Source: Neostapfia colusana (taxonomy: Eukaryota > Streptophyta > Magnoliopsida > Poales > Poaceae). Taken from it: DNA of 64,000 nucleotides. A program made the translations under genes and the position numbers. The DNA lies in assembly GCA_030760725.1 (NCBI GenBank), contig JASWHV010000010.1, positions 30,447,760 through 30,511,759 on the forward strand, in the 5' to 3' direction. Positions 31,003 through 41,511 of the stretch are shown here, piece after piece; positions within the stretch are counted from its first letter, which is position 1, and each line of letters opens with the position of its first letter. The notes beneath the pieces are model-generated. The model made no database searches. It saw only the letters and a list, made by a program, of their open reading frames with translations, and had not been told where the DNA came from.

Positions 31003-33549
31003 CTATTTACTATCCAGGCCCCCGGCTACCCGGGTGGTCTGGGTAGCTTCGGCGCCGACTTGGACGACCTTTAAGGGGACGCCGCCCTCGTCGAGAGGTT
31101 GCACCCGGGGTGCTGTGGTGGAAGCACGGTGACGTGCGCACGGGCGGAGCTGGTCCGGTTCCGTACTGCCGGGGACTGAGGCCCCAGCTGTCGCGAGTGC
31201 TTGGAGCTTCTCCAGGGCCGACACTGCAGCAGTGCGGTCCCCACGAATCCTGAGAACAACTGTCGGTGTTGGCATCTTCAGGACAAGGTAGCCGTAATGG
31301 GCTACAGCCATGAACCGGTACAGGGCTTGCCTGCCGATTATGGCGTTGAAGGGGAGGTCTATCTCCGCTACGTCGAACAGAATGTACTCTGTTCGATAGC
31401 TGTCCGGAGCCCCGAAGGTCACCGGGAGACTAATGCTGCCGTATGGGATAACCTGTCCCGGCCCTACCCCTGAGAACGGACTCGACGGGGTGAGCTTGGC
31501 CATCGGGATTTGCAGCTTCTGGAAAGCTGCACGGCTGATGAGGTTCAGCCCAGCCCCTCCATCCACCAAAACGTGGTACATTCTCACGTTGGCGATGGTA
31601 GGGGCCACCAGGAGCGGCAGTTGGCCGGCCCCAGCCATGTTCCTGGGGCAGTCGGTGGCATCAAAGCTGATGGGGGTCCCCATCCACTTTAGGTGCAGTG
31701 CAGCACTTGGGAGTGGCGCCACCGACGCTACCGCTCGGCGCAGAGTCTTGACTGCGCTTCGGGACGAGGGGTCGGCGGACCCGCCGTATATGACGTAGAG
31801 CTTCTTCCGACACTCATCGCCGCTGGAGCCGGAATCCTCGTGATTGTGTGCCGCCTTCACGACACATGGAGGCTCCTGGATCTCCTCTGGGTGGTCGATG
31901 TTGTCTGGGACATCCACCCTCTGCTCATCTTCCTTTGGACGGAAGGGCAGGTCATCAGCCCGCTGCCGCTTCTCCTTGCGGAAGCGCTCTGCGAGCCTTC
32001 GGATCTCCCGGCACTCGGCAGCAGTGTGGCGACAGCTGCCGTGCACGGGGCACATATTGTCTTTATCACCTTCTGGGATTGGTGATCTTCGCTGCTTCTT
32101 GTCGGGGCGCGGCCCCCGAGCCCCACCGAGCGTCGCTGCAGTGACGACTGGGGCTGCGGTCGGTGACTCTATCTTGCTTCTGCCTCGGTCCTTGGCCTTC
32201 CTGCTGCCTCCACAGGGAGTAGGACTGGATCCGAGCAGTCCCCCTGACTCGGAGGATGGCAGCGAGTGCCAGTTCCGTCCTTCGGCAGCTCTGGCGCATT
32301 TGTCTGCCAAGCTGAAGAGCTCTGAGACGTCACGGACCTCCCTGGTCGCGAACTTCTCGAGCATTTTCCTGTCCCGGACGCCTTGCCGGAACGCCACCAC
32401 CACAGAAGCATTTTGAATGTGTGGGATGGTGTTCCGCACCTGGGAGAACCGCTGGATGAAAGAGCGCAGCGACTCCCCAGGTTGCTGCTGGACGGCGTGG
32501 AGGTCGAGCTCCGTGCCAGGCCGGGTGTAGGAGCTGCCGAAGTTGGCTACGAACTGTCGGGAAAGGTCTCCCCAGGAGGTGATGGAACCTTGGGGGAGGT
32601 TCATGAGCCAAGACCGGGCTGGACCGGTCAAGGCGACAGGGAAGTAATTGGCCATGACGGCTTCATTCCCTCCTGCTGCAAGTACGGCGGTGGAGTAGAT
32701 CTGGAGGAACTCCGCCGGGTTGACGCTGCCATCGTACTTCTCGGGCAGGTGTGGCCGAAACTTGCACGGCCACTTTGCAAAGCGAAGATGGGGCGCGAGG
32801 GCTGCACACCCTGCTTCTGTCACCGCAGGTTCTGGTGCCGCGAACGCTGAGTTTGCACCAGGCACAGTGTACCCCGGTACGGGCAAAGCTGCACCATAGG
32901 CCGGGGGCGCCATCTGCAGTACATATGACTGTGGCATATTCTGCACGGCGCAGACCTGGGGCAGAGATCGCATGGCGAAGGTCTGCTCTTCAGGCTGGGT
33001 CGAGGCCGACGTCATGTTGTCGTCAGCTTCTTGGTAGCGACGCCTTTCTCGGCGTTGCTCGAGGTATACCCGGGCATCTTGACCCGAGCGACACCGCTCC
33101 AGCTCTGTCCTCAGATCCATCGATTGAGGGATGGCAGAGCTGGAATCTGCCGTCTGTTCATCAACCATCGGCGTGCGTATCAGCGACACGGCCGGCTGGT
33201 TAGAGTGTCGTCTCCGCCGGAGTCGCGGGCTTGCGGCAGCGACGACAAGACGGTCTACCTCGAGAATCCACCGCTGGGTCGCTGCCTGAGGTGCGTCTCC
33301 AGCGGGCGGATTGTGCAGTAGCGCTCTTGCTGCAGCTAGCGCGCCTCTTCCGGGTACGCCCGGCGCTACTGGAGATATGACGCTGGTTGGAGCCTGCATT
33401 GCCGGGGTCGGCGCTGCCAGAGCCGGTTGCTGGCTCCCAGCTTGTACTGACACACTCCGTCCTGAGTGTGTTGGCTTGTACTCCCCCCTAGCCGCGGCTC
33501 GCCGCGGAGGCGGGGGAGGTGAGCTTGCCGCCGAAGGGAGCTTGGTCAT
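31003..33549 (-). CDS. gag-pro: gag-protease polyprotein of element F (848 codons, open)
   Basis: Start ATG 33547-33549 (MTKLPSAASSPP), 58 nt downstream of the LTR end, conserved in A, C, D and G. The N-terminal 260 residues are rich in Ala, Pro and Gln. The Retrotrans_gag core begins at about residue 265 (FRPHLPEKYDGSVNPAEFLQ, then GPARSWLMNLPQGS, SFIQRFSQVRNTIPH). A basic linker leads to a Tat-type knuckle (CPVHGSCRHTAAEC, about residue 500). The aspartic protease follows (MYHVLVDGGAGLNLIS, about residue 655; DGGA replaces the usual DSGA/DTGA, as in other Tat elements) and its distal motif NAIIGRQALYRF. The frame is uninterrupted and stops at TAG 31003-31005, which recurs at the same codon in C and G. 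Capsid and protease would be made without pol unless the UAG is read through or spliced out. Confidence 0.92.
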   Translation of the reverse strand: MTKLPSAASSPPPPPRRAAARGEYKPTHSGRSVSVQAGSQQPALAAPTPAMQAPTSVISPVAPGVPGRGALAAARALLHNPPAGDAPQAATQRWILEVDRLVVAAASPRLRRRRHSNQPAVSLIRTPMVDEQTADSSSAIPQSMDLRTELERCRSGQDARVYLEQRRERRRYQEADDNMTSASTQPEEQTFAMRSLPQVCAVQNMPQSYVLQMAPPAYGAALPVPGYTVPGANSAFAAPEPAVTEAGCAALAPHLRFAKWPCKFRPHLPEKYDGSVNPAEFLQIYSTAVLAAGGNEAVMANYFPVALTGPARSWLMNLPQGSITSWGDLSRQFVANFGSSYTRPGTELDLHAVQQQPGESLRSFIQRFSQVRNTIPHIQNASVVVAFRQGVRDRKMLEKFATREVRDVSELFSLADKCARAAEGRNWHSLPSSESGGLLGSSPTPCGGSRKAKDRGRSKIESPTAAPVVTAATLGGARGPRPDKKQRRSPIPEGDKDNMCPVHGSCRHTAAECREIRRLAERFRKEKRQRADDLPFRPKEDEQRVDVPDNIDHPEEIQEPPCVVKAAHNHEDSGSSGDECRKKLYVIYGGSADPSSRSAVKTLRRAVASVAPLPSAALHLKWMGTPISFDATDCPRNMAGAGQLPLLVAPTIANVRMYHVLVDGGAGLNLISRAAFQKLQIPMAKLTPSSPFSGVGPGQVIPYGSISLPVTFGAPDSYRTEYILFDVAEIDLPFNAIIGRQALYRFMAVAHYGYLVLKMPTPTVVLRIRGDRTAAVSALEKLQALATAGASVPGSTEPDQLRPCARHRASTTAPRVQPLDEGGVPLKVVQVGAEATQTTRVAGGLDSK

Positions 33550-33586
33550 CTTCGTCGGCTGAAACTCGTCGCGCTAGGGGAAAAGT

Positions 33587-33604
33587 CCCCTACCTGGCGC
33601 GCCA
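33587..33604 (-). other. Primer-binding site of element F
   Basis: Complement of TGGCGCGCCAGGTAGGGG next to the 5' LTR, intact consensus. Confidence 0.88.
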
Positions 33605-33606
33605 AA

Positions 33607-34707
33607 TGTCGAAGTGTGTGATCGACACTTCCCCTGGGCCTGCACTGGGCAGCCCGCGGAGGTTCTTTTTTCGGAGGGGCTAGTTCCTAGCGGAGATCTT
33701 GCGCGGATGGACGAGTTAGTGAGAGCTTGACACGGGAAGTTTTACGTGGTTCAGGCTGCCGGAGCGTAAAACCCTACGTCCACAGCGAGCTATGGAGCTC
33801 GCTGTATTGCTTGCTGCTCAGGGCCTGGGGCCTGAGCCTGGGGGTGAGTTACAGCTTGAGAGTATATGGCTAGCGTATGAGTTGCAGAATGCGAACCCTT
33901 GCTATCGACGCCTACCCGAGCCTTTTATAGTCCAAGGCTCAGGCGGCTTACAAGGGAAGCCGGGACCCGACAGGTGGTCCCGGGAAGATTGTCTATTATC
34001 TACCGTATCTGTAGTTACGCCGGTGGTTGCCTCTGGTCGAAGGCTTCTGAGTCTTCATTTTGCCGCCCTGCCCACGCCGCGCACTAGTCATAGTGGTTGA
34101 TGACGGCGCAGGCGGCATGGGATGTCTTGTCGCGGCGTTTATTACCTGGCAGGTTCTGACATCGCGCGCCAGTCTGTGATGCGACTGGGCGCAACGGCAC
34201 CTGACAGGCGCGTGCTCCGCGTTTCCGCGTCTTGGGAAGACGCGGGCCTTGAATACCTTGTACGGGCAAGGTGAGGAGCGCCTTTACGCCCGCTGCTTAC
34301 CGTTCGGGGGCAGGCTGCACCGTTCTTCTAGCCACGTGGCGGGTCCAGAGCTCTTCTCTGAGGAGAGGGAGGTCCGGCCCCGCTGGACGCGTGGCGCCTT
34401 CGGACCTCACTCCCACGGAGGGGGTGGTCCAGCTTCTGCATGCCACGTGGCGGGCCCGGAGCTCACCTCTGAGGAGAGGAAGGTCCGGCCCCGCTGGACC
34501 CGTGGCATCTTCGGACCTCTCTCCCGCGGACGGGGAGGTCCGGCTTCTCTATGCCACGTGGCAGGCCCGGAGCTCTCCTCTGAGGAGAGGGAGGTCCGGC
34601 CCCGCCAGACGCGTGGCGCCTTCGGAGCTCTCTCTCTGCGGAGAAGGGCAAGCACCTTAGGCATTTCACCTTGTGCGCGGGGGTACCCCATATCTCAGGT
34701 ACCGACA
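33607..34707 (-). repeat. 5' LTR of element F
   Basis: 1101 bp. TATA complement CTTTTATAG at 33922-33930. One mismatch in the flanking inverted repeat (GGCTCAGG). It ends at the right target copy GGTGG. Confidence 0.92.
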
Positions 34708-34712
34708 GGTGG

Positions 34713-35168
34713 CAAGATGAAGACTCAGAATCCTTCGACCAGAGGCAACTACCGGCGTAACTACAGATACGGTAGATAATAGACAATCTTCCCGGGACCA
34801 CCTGTTGGGTCCCGGCACCCCTTGTAAGCCGCCCGAGTCTTGGACTATAAAAGGCTCGGGTAGGTTTCGATAGCAAGGGTTCGCATTTTGCAACTCATAA
34901 GCTAGCCATACACTCTCAAGCTGTAACTCACCCCCAAGCTCAGGCCCCCGGCCCTGAGCAGCAAGCAATACAGCGAGCTCCATAGCTCACCGTGGACGTA
35001 GGGTTTTACGCTCCGGTGGCCTGAACCACGTAAAACTCTCTGTGTCAAGCTCTCACTAACTCGTCCATCTGCGCAAGCTCTCCGCTAGGAACTAGCCCCT
35101 CCGAAAAAAGAACCTCCGCGGGCTGCCCAGTGCAGGCCCGGGGGAAGTGTCGACCGAACACTTCGACA
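34713..35168 (+). repeat. G 5' LTR, second part
   Basis: Continuation from 25430 after element F: CAAGATGAAGACTCAGAATCC onward, TATA box CTATAAAAG at 34845-34853 within the inverted repeat, ending CACTTCGACA at 35168. Confidence 0.9.
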
Positions 35169-35170
35169 TT

Positions 35171-35188
35171 TGGCGCGCCAGGTAGGGG
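35171..35188 (+). other. Primer-binding site of element G
   Basis: TGGCGCGCCAGGTAGGGG, intact consensus, two bases after the LTR end. Confidence 0.88.
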
Positions 35189-35225
35189 GCTTTTCCCCTA
35201 GCGCGACGAGTTTCCGCCGACGAAG

Positions 35226-36275
35226 ATGACCAAGCTCCCTTCAGCGGCAAACTCTCCCCCCCATGTTCGCGGCAAACCTTGACCAGGGGAAAGTACATGA
35301 TGACACACTCAGGACGGAGTGTGACAGGGCAAGCTGGGAGCCAGCAACCGGCTCTGGCAGCGCCGACCCCGGCAATGCAGGCTCCATCCAGCGTCAGGCC
35401 TTCAGTAGCGCCGGGCGTACCCGGTGGGGGTGCGCTAGCCGCAGCAATGGCGCTACTGTGCAATCCGCCTGCTGGGGACGCGCCTCAGGCAGCGACCCAG
35501 CAGTGGATTCGCAAGGTAGACCGTCTTGTCGTCGCCGCCGCAAACCATTGGCTTCGGCGGGGACAACGCTCCGACCAACCGGCAGTGTCGCTGACGCGCA
35601 CGCCAACGGTTGACGGCCAGACGACGGGATTCCAGCTCCACCAAGCTTCCGTCGACGGACCTGAGGACAGAGCTGGAACGGTGCCACTTAGGCCAAGATG
35701 CCTGAGTGTTCCTCGAGCGACGTCAAGAAAGGCGTCGCACTCAAGAGGCTGGCGACAACATGACGTCGGCCTCAACCCAGCCTGAATGGCAGACCTTCGC
35801 TACGCGAGCTCTGCCCCAGGCATACGTCGCGCAGCATATGCCACCACCATATGCCCTGCAAACAGCGTCCCCGGTCTATGGAGCGGTCTTGTCCATACCG
35901 GGGCACATTGTGCCAGCGGAGAACCAAGCGTTCACGGCACCGATACCTGCACTGGGAGCCAGCAACCGTCTCTGGCAGCGCCGACCCCGGCAATGCAGGC
36001 TCTGACCAGCGTCAGGCTTTCAGTAGCGCTGGGTGTACCTAGTGAAGGTGCGCTAGCCGCAGCGAAGAGCGGGCACCGGAGCGTATGCCCCCGGTTGCCG
36101 GGGCATGCGGTTCTCAGCGCGAACCAAGCGTTCGCGGCATCAGAACCTGCGGCGACAGAAGCAGGGTGTGCGGCCCTCGCGCCCCGCCTTTGCTTCACAA
36201 AATGGCTGCGCAAGTTTCGACCGCTCTTGCCTGAGAAGTACGACGGCAGCATCAACCCGGCGGTATTCCTCCAGA
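35226..36275 (+). pseudogene. gag: gag remnant of element G, N-terminal block duplicated
   Basis: ATG at 35226 (MTKLPSAANSPP) followed by a frameshift near 35270. The GGGAGCCAGCAACCG.CTCTGG block occurs at 35335 and 35951 (616 bp apart), the same duplication as in A. The capsid core starts (RPLLPEKYDGSINPAVFLQ near 36220-36270) but is cut off: the sequence jumps to the end of gag (EIQKLTERFRKGKQ), so most of the capsid core is deleted. Confidence 0.82.
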
Positions 36276-37286
36276 CGCCAGGAAATCCAGAAGCTCACGG
36301 AGCGCTTCCGGAAGGGGAAGCAGCCCCTAACTGATGCCCCACCCTATAGTCAAAGGGAGGGCAAGCAGAAGGTCGAGGCCCGAGACGGCGACGACCGCCA
36401 GGTGGAGTACCAGGAGCTCCCGCGTGCCGTAAAGACAGTGCACAGTCATGGGAGCTCCAGCTCCAGTGACGACAAGCACTGGAAGATGCCCTGTGACATC
36501 TTCGGCGGGTCCGCCGACCCCCTGTCCCGAAGCATGGCTAAGGCCTTGCGCCGAGCGGTAGCGTCGGTGGCTCCCCTTCCAAGTGCAGTACCGCACCTCA
36601 GGTGGATGGGAACCCCCGTCAGCTTCGATGACACCGACTGCCCCAGGAACATGGCTGGGGCCGGCCAACTGCCGCTCGTGGTGGCCCTTACGATCGCCAA
36701 CGTGAAGATGTACAACGTTTTGGTGGATGGTGGGGCTGGACTGAACCTCATCAGTCACGCAGCCTTCCAGAGGCTGCAGATCCCGATGGCCAAGCTCGCC
36801 CCATCAAGCCCGTTCTCAGGGGTAGGGCCGGGACAGGTCGTTCCCTACGGCCACATCAGCCTCTCAGTGACCTTTGAGGCACCGGACAGCTACCGGACAG
36901 AGTACATTCAGTTCGACGTGGCCGAGATTGACCGCCCCTTCAATGCCATAATTGGTAGGCCAGCCCTGTACCGATTCATGGCAATAGCCCACTACGGCTA
37001 CCTTGTCTTGAAGATGCCTACACCAACAGGTGTCCTCAAGGTTTGTGGAGACCGTGCTGCCGCAGTATTAGCCTTGGAAAGGCTTCGGGCGCTTACAGCA
37101 ACTAGAGCGCCAGCCCTCGGCAGTACAGAACCAAACCAGCTCCACCTAAGTGCACGCCACCGTGCCTCTACCACCGCACCCCGCGTGCAACCCCTTGATG
37201 AGGACGACGTCTCCACAAGGCTCGTCCGAATCAGCGCCGATGCCACCCAGACCACCCGGGTAGCCGGGGGCCCGGGTAGCATATAG
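36276..37286 (+). pseudogene. pro: gag tail and protease of element G
   Basis: Open frame from the gag tail (RQEIQKLTERFRKGKQPLTD) through the aspartic protease (MYNVLVDGGAGLNLISHAAF, NAIIGRPALYRFMAIAHYGY) to VAGGPGSI and TAG 37284-37286. The stop is at the same codon as in C and F and is followed by the same GAAGG. The protease domain looks intact, but it has lost its capsid partner through the upstream deletion. Confidence 0.85.
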
Positions 37287-39140
37287 GAAGGCGCGCTCGT
37301 TGCCCCCCTCCGGCATGAGGTCGATGTGCTGCATGACAGCCGTCACCGAGGCCAGAGATCCCTAGGGAGGTGATGGAGCACTACTTGAAGGTATTTCCCG
37401 ACGTCCAGCCGTCCGACGAGACGGAGAGTCCGCCGCTCCCGGCGCTTGGCAAACTGTGTTATTATCCCGAGGGCCAGCGAGAAGCTCCGGAAGTGCATCC
37501 ACTACACCAGTCTCAATAAGGCATGCCCTAAAAGACCTATTTTTCTCTTCCTATGATAGAGCAAATTATAGACTCGATACCAGGCTGTGATATGCTGCGC
37601 TTCCAAAATGCATGCTAGGGCCCCCATCAGACCCCTGTGTCTGAAGTAGTTGAAGGGCGCCCCCTACCTGCTAATCCCGGTGTAAGCCGACTCGGCATGG
37701 CTAGGGGTCCCACAAATTTCTGGTTTTCGCGCAATGGCTTTAACCCCATACCACAGTAACCTGTTCCGCTACCAAGAAGCAAGCACCAGAAGACCAGACC
37801 TCGGATCCCCGACACAACCTCCCGGAGGACCAGCCGGACCTCCCGGAACTCCCGGGACGACAGCGGAGCTTCCCGCAAGGTCCAAAGCAGCCTGAGGACC
37901 CCCGGGTGTCGGGCACCCGGCGGTCTCCCCAGGCTAAAAGCCATCCCCCTCAGCTCCACGCGGCGGGCGATGCCTCTAAATGGGCGTCGGAGCTACTGGA
38001 GTTTAATCTAGGTTCCCTTTCCCATCATACAGACATTAACAGAGCATTAGTTCACTTGTGGCTGAAGTAGACGCACGCTCAGGGGGCCACGAAGACGATG
38101 AAACAGGACCCTTAGCCCTGACCTTCACCAGGCCTTATCAAATGATGTTCGTCAATGGCTCCTCGCGAAAGCAGGGGGCCGATGCTAGCGTACTGTTCCT
38201 CACGCCATCGGGGGAGCAGTCTGGGTATGTGGCGCGTTTCAATTCCAAGGCAGCCAACAACATAGCAGAGTATGGAGTGCTCATCCTTCTCGTTAGTCGT
38301 TGGCTCAGGGCAATCCCCAGTCTGGTTATCAACCAAGACGGCGGAGACAGACCCCCTCGCCTTGGACCTGAACCACGTACGGCGCGCTAGCAAGGCCGCA
38401 GCTGACGACCTTTCAACGAGGGCCTCCACTGCACCAGAGCCACTGTGCCTGAAGGGGGCCTCGAGAGGACGTTGCCGCGACCCACAGCCCGGCCCGTCGA
38501 GCCGGGCGAAGGGGGCTAGACCAGCACCTCGAAGCTGGCAGTCCCGGCGGCCATGAGCGCCGCCAAGGATCATAAGCGTCACTGGGGACTCCATGCAACC
38601 CAGCGCTCAAGATCCAGATGCTCAAGTCAGACCCGATGCATGGATCACGGAGGTCCGGGACTACTTGAAAGACAATATCCTCCCTGATGAACGTGTATCC
38701 GCTGAACGGATCGCGCGTATGGCTAAGAGACACATGGCGGTAGAGGCGGATCTCTACCGACGTGGCGCCAACCACATCCTATTGCGGTGCATAACCCAGG
38801 GAGAAGGCTGCGACTTGTTTGCTGAGATCCATGGAGGCGAATGAGGGAGTCATTCTTCCTCACGCACGCTTGTCGGTAAAGCCTTTCGGCATGGCTTCTA
38901 CTAGCCGGCAACACTCCAGGATGCCGTCGAGCTGGTCGAGAGCTGCTAGGCGTGCCTGTTCCACGCCAAGCAGATCCATACACCGGCTTGGACGGTACAG
39001 ATGATCCAGCCCGCATGGCCTTTTGCTGTGCTGGGGCTGGACATCCCGGGCCTGGGACCATTCCCCAGAACCGATGACAGGGACCCGCTCCTGAACCTTC
39101 GGGACACGGAACACCGCTGTAAGTTCTACCCCTAGAGCAA
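37287..39140 (+). pseudogene. pol: Decayed pol of element G
   Basis: 37290-37620 holds scattered RT N-terminal fragments (VMEHYLKVFPDV, KCIHYTSLNKACPK). 37790-37930 is the Pro/Gly-rich linker also present in F. 38058-38440 is aRNH (NGSSRKQGADASVLFL with Asp changed to Asn, NNIAEYGVL). 38593-38844 is the region before the integrase zinc finger, ending IHGGE then a stop. Near 39000-39135 the integrase core start (WPFAVLGLDI) is joined directly to its extreme C-terminus (NLRDTEHRCKFYP), so the catalytic core is deleted. Only short frames are open. Confidence 0.8.
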
Positions 39141-40167
39141 CAATAGGGCAGGCCTTTCTTTTTGTAGTAATTTCCATAAAAGTCCATGAACAGGGGTTGG
39201 AACAACTAAGCCTCAGGGGACGGTCCAGGACTACGTTCAGCTTCGCCTGGTTCCGACCCCAAGCGCGTAGAGTCTTGCTTCCCATGAGGTGGGTCGTGGC
39301 CTACATATGCGGCCCGCCTTCCCCCGTATGGAAATTTATATGAAAAGAAACCTACCCTACGTTGCTCTTCTTTGGTACTCATTTAATTTACTTATTAAAT
39401 TTTTACGATTACCCTACTAACGCGTGCTCACTATGCGTTCAACTCCCTCTTCTCATTTTCATCTTCAGTCGGAATTTGCTGCAGATACGACTAAGGAATA
39501 GAAGGGGGAGCCCCCAAGGAGAATTACTTTTTCTTTACTTGTGTGCAGGACTTCTCAGCCTAGCTCCCCGCAGGAGTATGGTAGGCGCATTCACCCAATA
39601 GAACGCACCTACCAGGGGGCCGCTACGGGATCGCGGTAGGCCAAAAACCCTAAGGTAAGATCAAAGGGCTAGCCCTCACAATGGCGAGGTCCGAAGGCCC
39701 CACGTGTCCAGCAGGGCCGGACCTCCCACCTCTTTGAGGGGAGCTCCAGGACCGCCGCATGGTCTACAGAAGTCAGACCTCCCTCCCCCTCTGCGGGGAG
39801 AGGCCCAGGGCCTCCACGTGCCCTGCGAGCCCGGACCTCCTCTCAGACGGGAGCTCCAGGCCCGCCACGTGACCAACAGGCTCGGACTCCCCTCCGATCT
39901 CGTGAGGCGGGTCCTGGAGACCTCCGGAACCCTTAGTATACAGTGGGGACCCGGACAAGGTGTCTATGCAGAGCTTCGAGATTGGTCAAGGCCTCCGAGT
40001 CCTTGCGGAGCTAAGGGCTCGGTCAGGAAAGGCCAAGAAGAAGACTAGGGCATGCAGACACAGAAAGAAACAGGAGTCTGTCCATACAAAGGCTCCACGA
40101 GCTGGGCTACAGACTCAACAAAAATAAAAAAGGATGTACAGGGCCTTGTGGACACGAGGGCGGATGC
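39141..40167 (+). other. Region between pol and the aORF in element G
   Basis: Sequence shared with F downstream of integrase (GGTTCCGACCCCAAGCGCGTAGAG block). It is followed by an AT-rich part with a hairpin at 39385-39401 (AATTTA, five bases, TAAATT), then a stretch resembling the LTR ACGTG repeats (39680-39910). The aORF stop is at 40168. No gene recognised. Confidence 0.65.
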
Positions 40168-41432
40168 CTAAGGGTCCTCGGACTCCCGATGAAACCTAGA
40201 GGCCACGAGGGCAGCTAAGTCCTCGACTTCGGCCCTGGCAGCTTCCTCCTGGTCGACGATGGGTCCTAAACGGACCGGCCCCAGGGAAAAGGAAGGGTCT
40301 CGGCTAACGAAGCACGACAGAACGTGCATCGCAACCTCCTTCGCAAGGCCCCGACCTTCCGCTTCCAGCTCGTCGGCGATCTCTGATTCGAGCCGACCTA
40401 GCTCGCCGCCGAGAGACTCAAGTGCTGGGGCCGCTTCGGACACCGGCCGTGCTGGGGTCTCCACCGGCACAGGGCTAAAACCAAGAGGAGCCAATGCGGA
40501 TCCCGCCTTAGCAATGAAGCACCAGACCGCCTGGGCCTCGGCAGTCCGCAGGGACTGGAGCCTCTCTACCTCTTGGCGGGCTGCTAGCTCGCGATCCATC
40601 GCCGCTTGAAGCTCCTTGGAAGACTGCTCCGCCCTCGCGGCGACAGCCGACTCACGGAGCTCCAGCTCCTCAGTCCGAGCCCTTAGCTCCTCCACCTTGG
40701 CCCTCAGCCGAGCGGTGGTCTTCTCCTCCTCGGCCGCAGCAGCGCGTTCCCGATCAGCGACGTCGTGCTCCCGACAGGCTACCTGCAGCTGCAACTCCTC
40801 CGCGGCGGTGTAACACTCCTTGGCTTTGGCTTCAGCTTTGGCTAGAGCCTCGCGGTAGGTGGCACGAACCCGCTGGGCCTCTAACTCCAAGCGGGTAATG
40901 GACTTCTTCTGGGTGCCAAGCAGAGCACTCATGGCCTCAAGCCTTGACTGCCTTGAGTCGAGGTCCGCCCGGGCCCGCTGCTGCCAGCTGAGAAGGCGTT
41001 CCCTCTCGCCGGCCAATGCCTTCCGCTCCTGCTCAAAGGCAGATTGGAGCTGCCGGGTGCTGGTCTGGGCACGCTCCAGGGCGTCCCACACGGGCACCGG
41101 AGCAGGGGGAGCAGGAGCCGCGCCGCTCGACCCCCCGGACGAGTTCAAGACCGGCGGGAGCGCCGGCGCCTCGGCAGCTACGGGGGGGGGGGCGCTGTCC
41201 TAAGCAGGCCAGGGGGCCAGCAGGCACACCTACAGCAGCCCTCCCAGTCTCAAAACCTGGCTTCTGGGCTGGTAAAGGAGGGCGGGTAGGAGCAGATGCG
41301 GCCACTGAGGCCACTGCCCCCGTCGATTTGGGAGCTATGGGGGCCGCCGCGGTCCCCAGGTGCCGAGGCGCGGAGCCCCCGCTGGTTGAAGGCGGCCGGA
41401 TAAGAGGCCCGCCCCTGGCAGCCGGTCGGTCC
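40168..41432 (-). pseudogene. Antisense aORF of element G, exon 2 (coiled coil)
   Basis: The minus-strand frame 40168-41148 encodes about 326 residues with a strong heptad-like, Glu/Ala/Arg-rich coiled coil (from QLQSAFEQERKALAG through EVERLQSLRTAEA). A mixed C-terminal part ends FHRESEDP. The upstream part of the exon (41149-41432), rich in Pro and Ala, is in another phase; the shift falls in a C/G homopolymer at 41181-41192, which is shorter in J. This may be a true frameshift or a sequencing slip. The protein is unknown; the coiled coil suggests self-assembly or binding to another protein, which is inference only. Confidence 0.75.
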
Positions 41433-41511
41433 CTGCAAAGAAGAAGAAGCCCTCAGAATAAAAGAAGATGCAGGAGCTCTGCTCCTATAAGTCAGAAAGA
41501 ATAACACTTAC
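41433..41511 (-). other. Intron of the G aORF
   Basis: 79 nt. Donor ACA|GTAAGT at 41511-41506, acceptor CTTTGCAG|GGACCG at 41434-41433, pyrimidine-rich end. Splicing removes the TAA that would end exon 1 and completes a Gln codon across the junction. Donor and flanks are conserved in J, acceptor in H. Confidence 0.75.

Larger units (their letters stand above)
25431..34707 (-). mobile_element. Element F: most complete family-1 (Tat-lineage) element
   Basis: 9277 bp, LTRs 25431-26529 and 33607-34707, inserted in the 5' LTR of G. The target duplication is GGCGG (25426-25430) and GGTGG (34708-34712), one transition apart. The order on the minus strand is primer-binding site, gag-protease, RT, RNase H, aRNH, integrase, non-coding region, polypurine tract. 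There is no aORF. Breaks: TAG at 31003, stop and frameshift in the RT-RNase H linker, TAG at 28248, and substitutions at two integrase catalytic positions. Confidence 0.93.
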
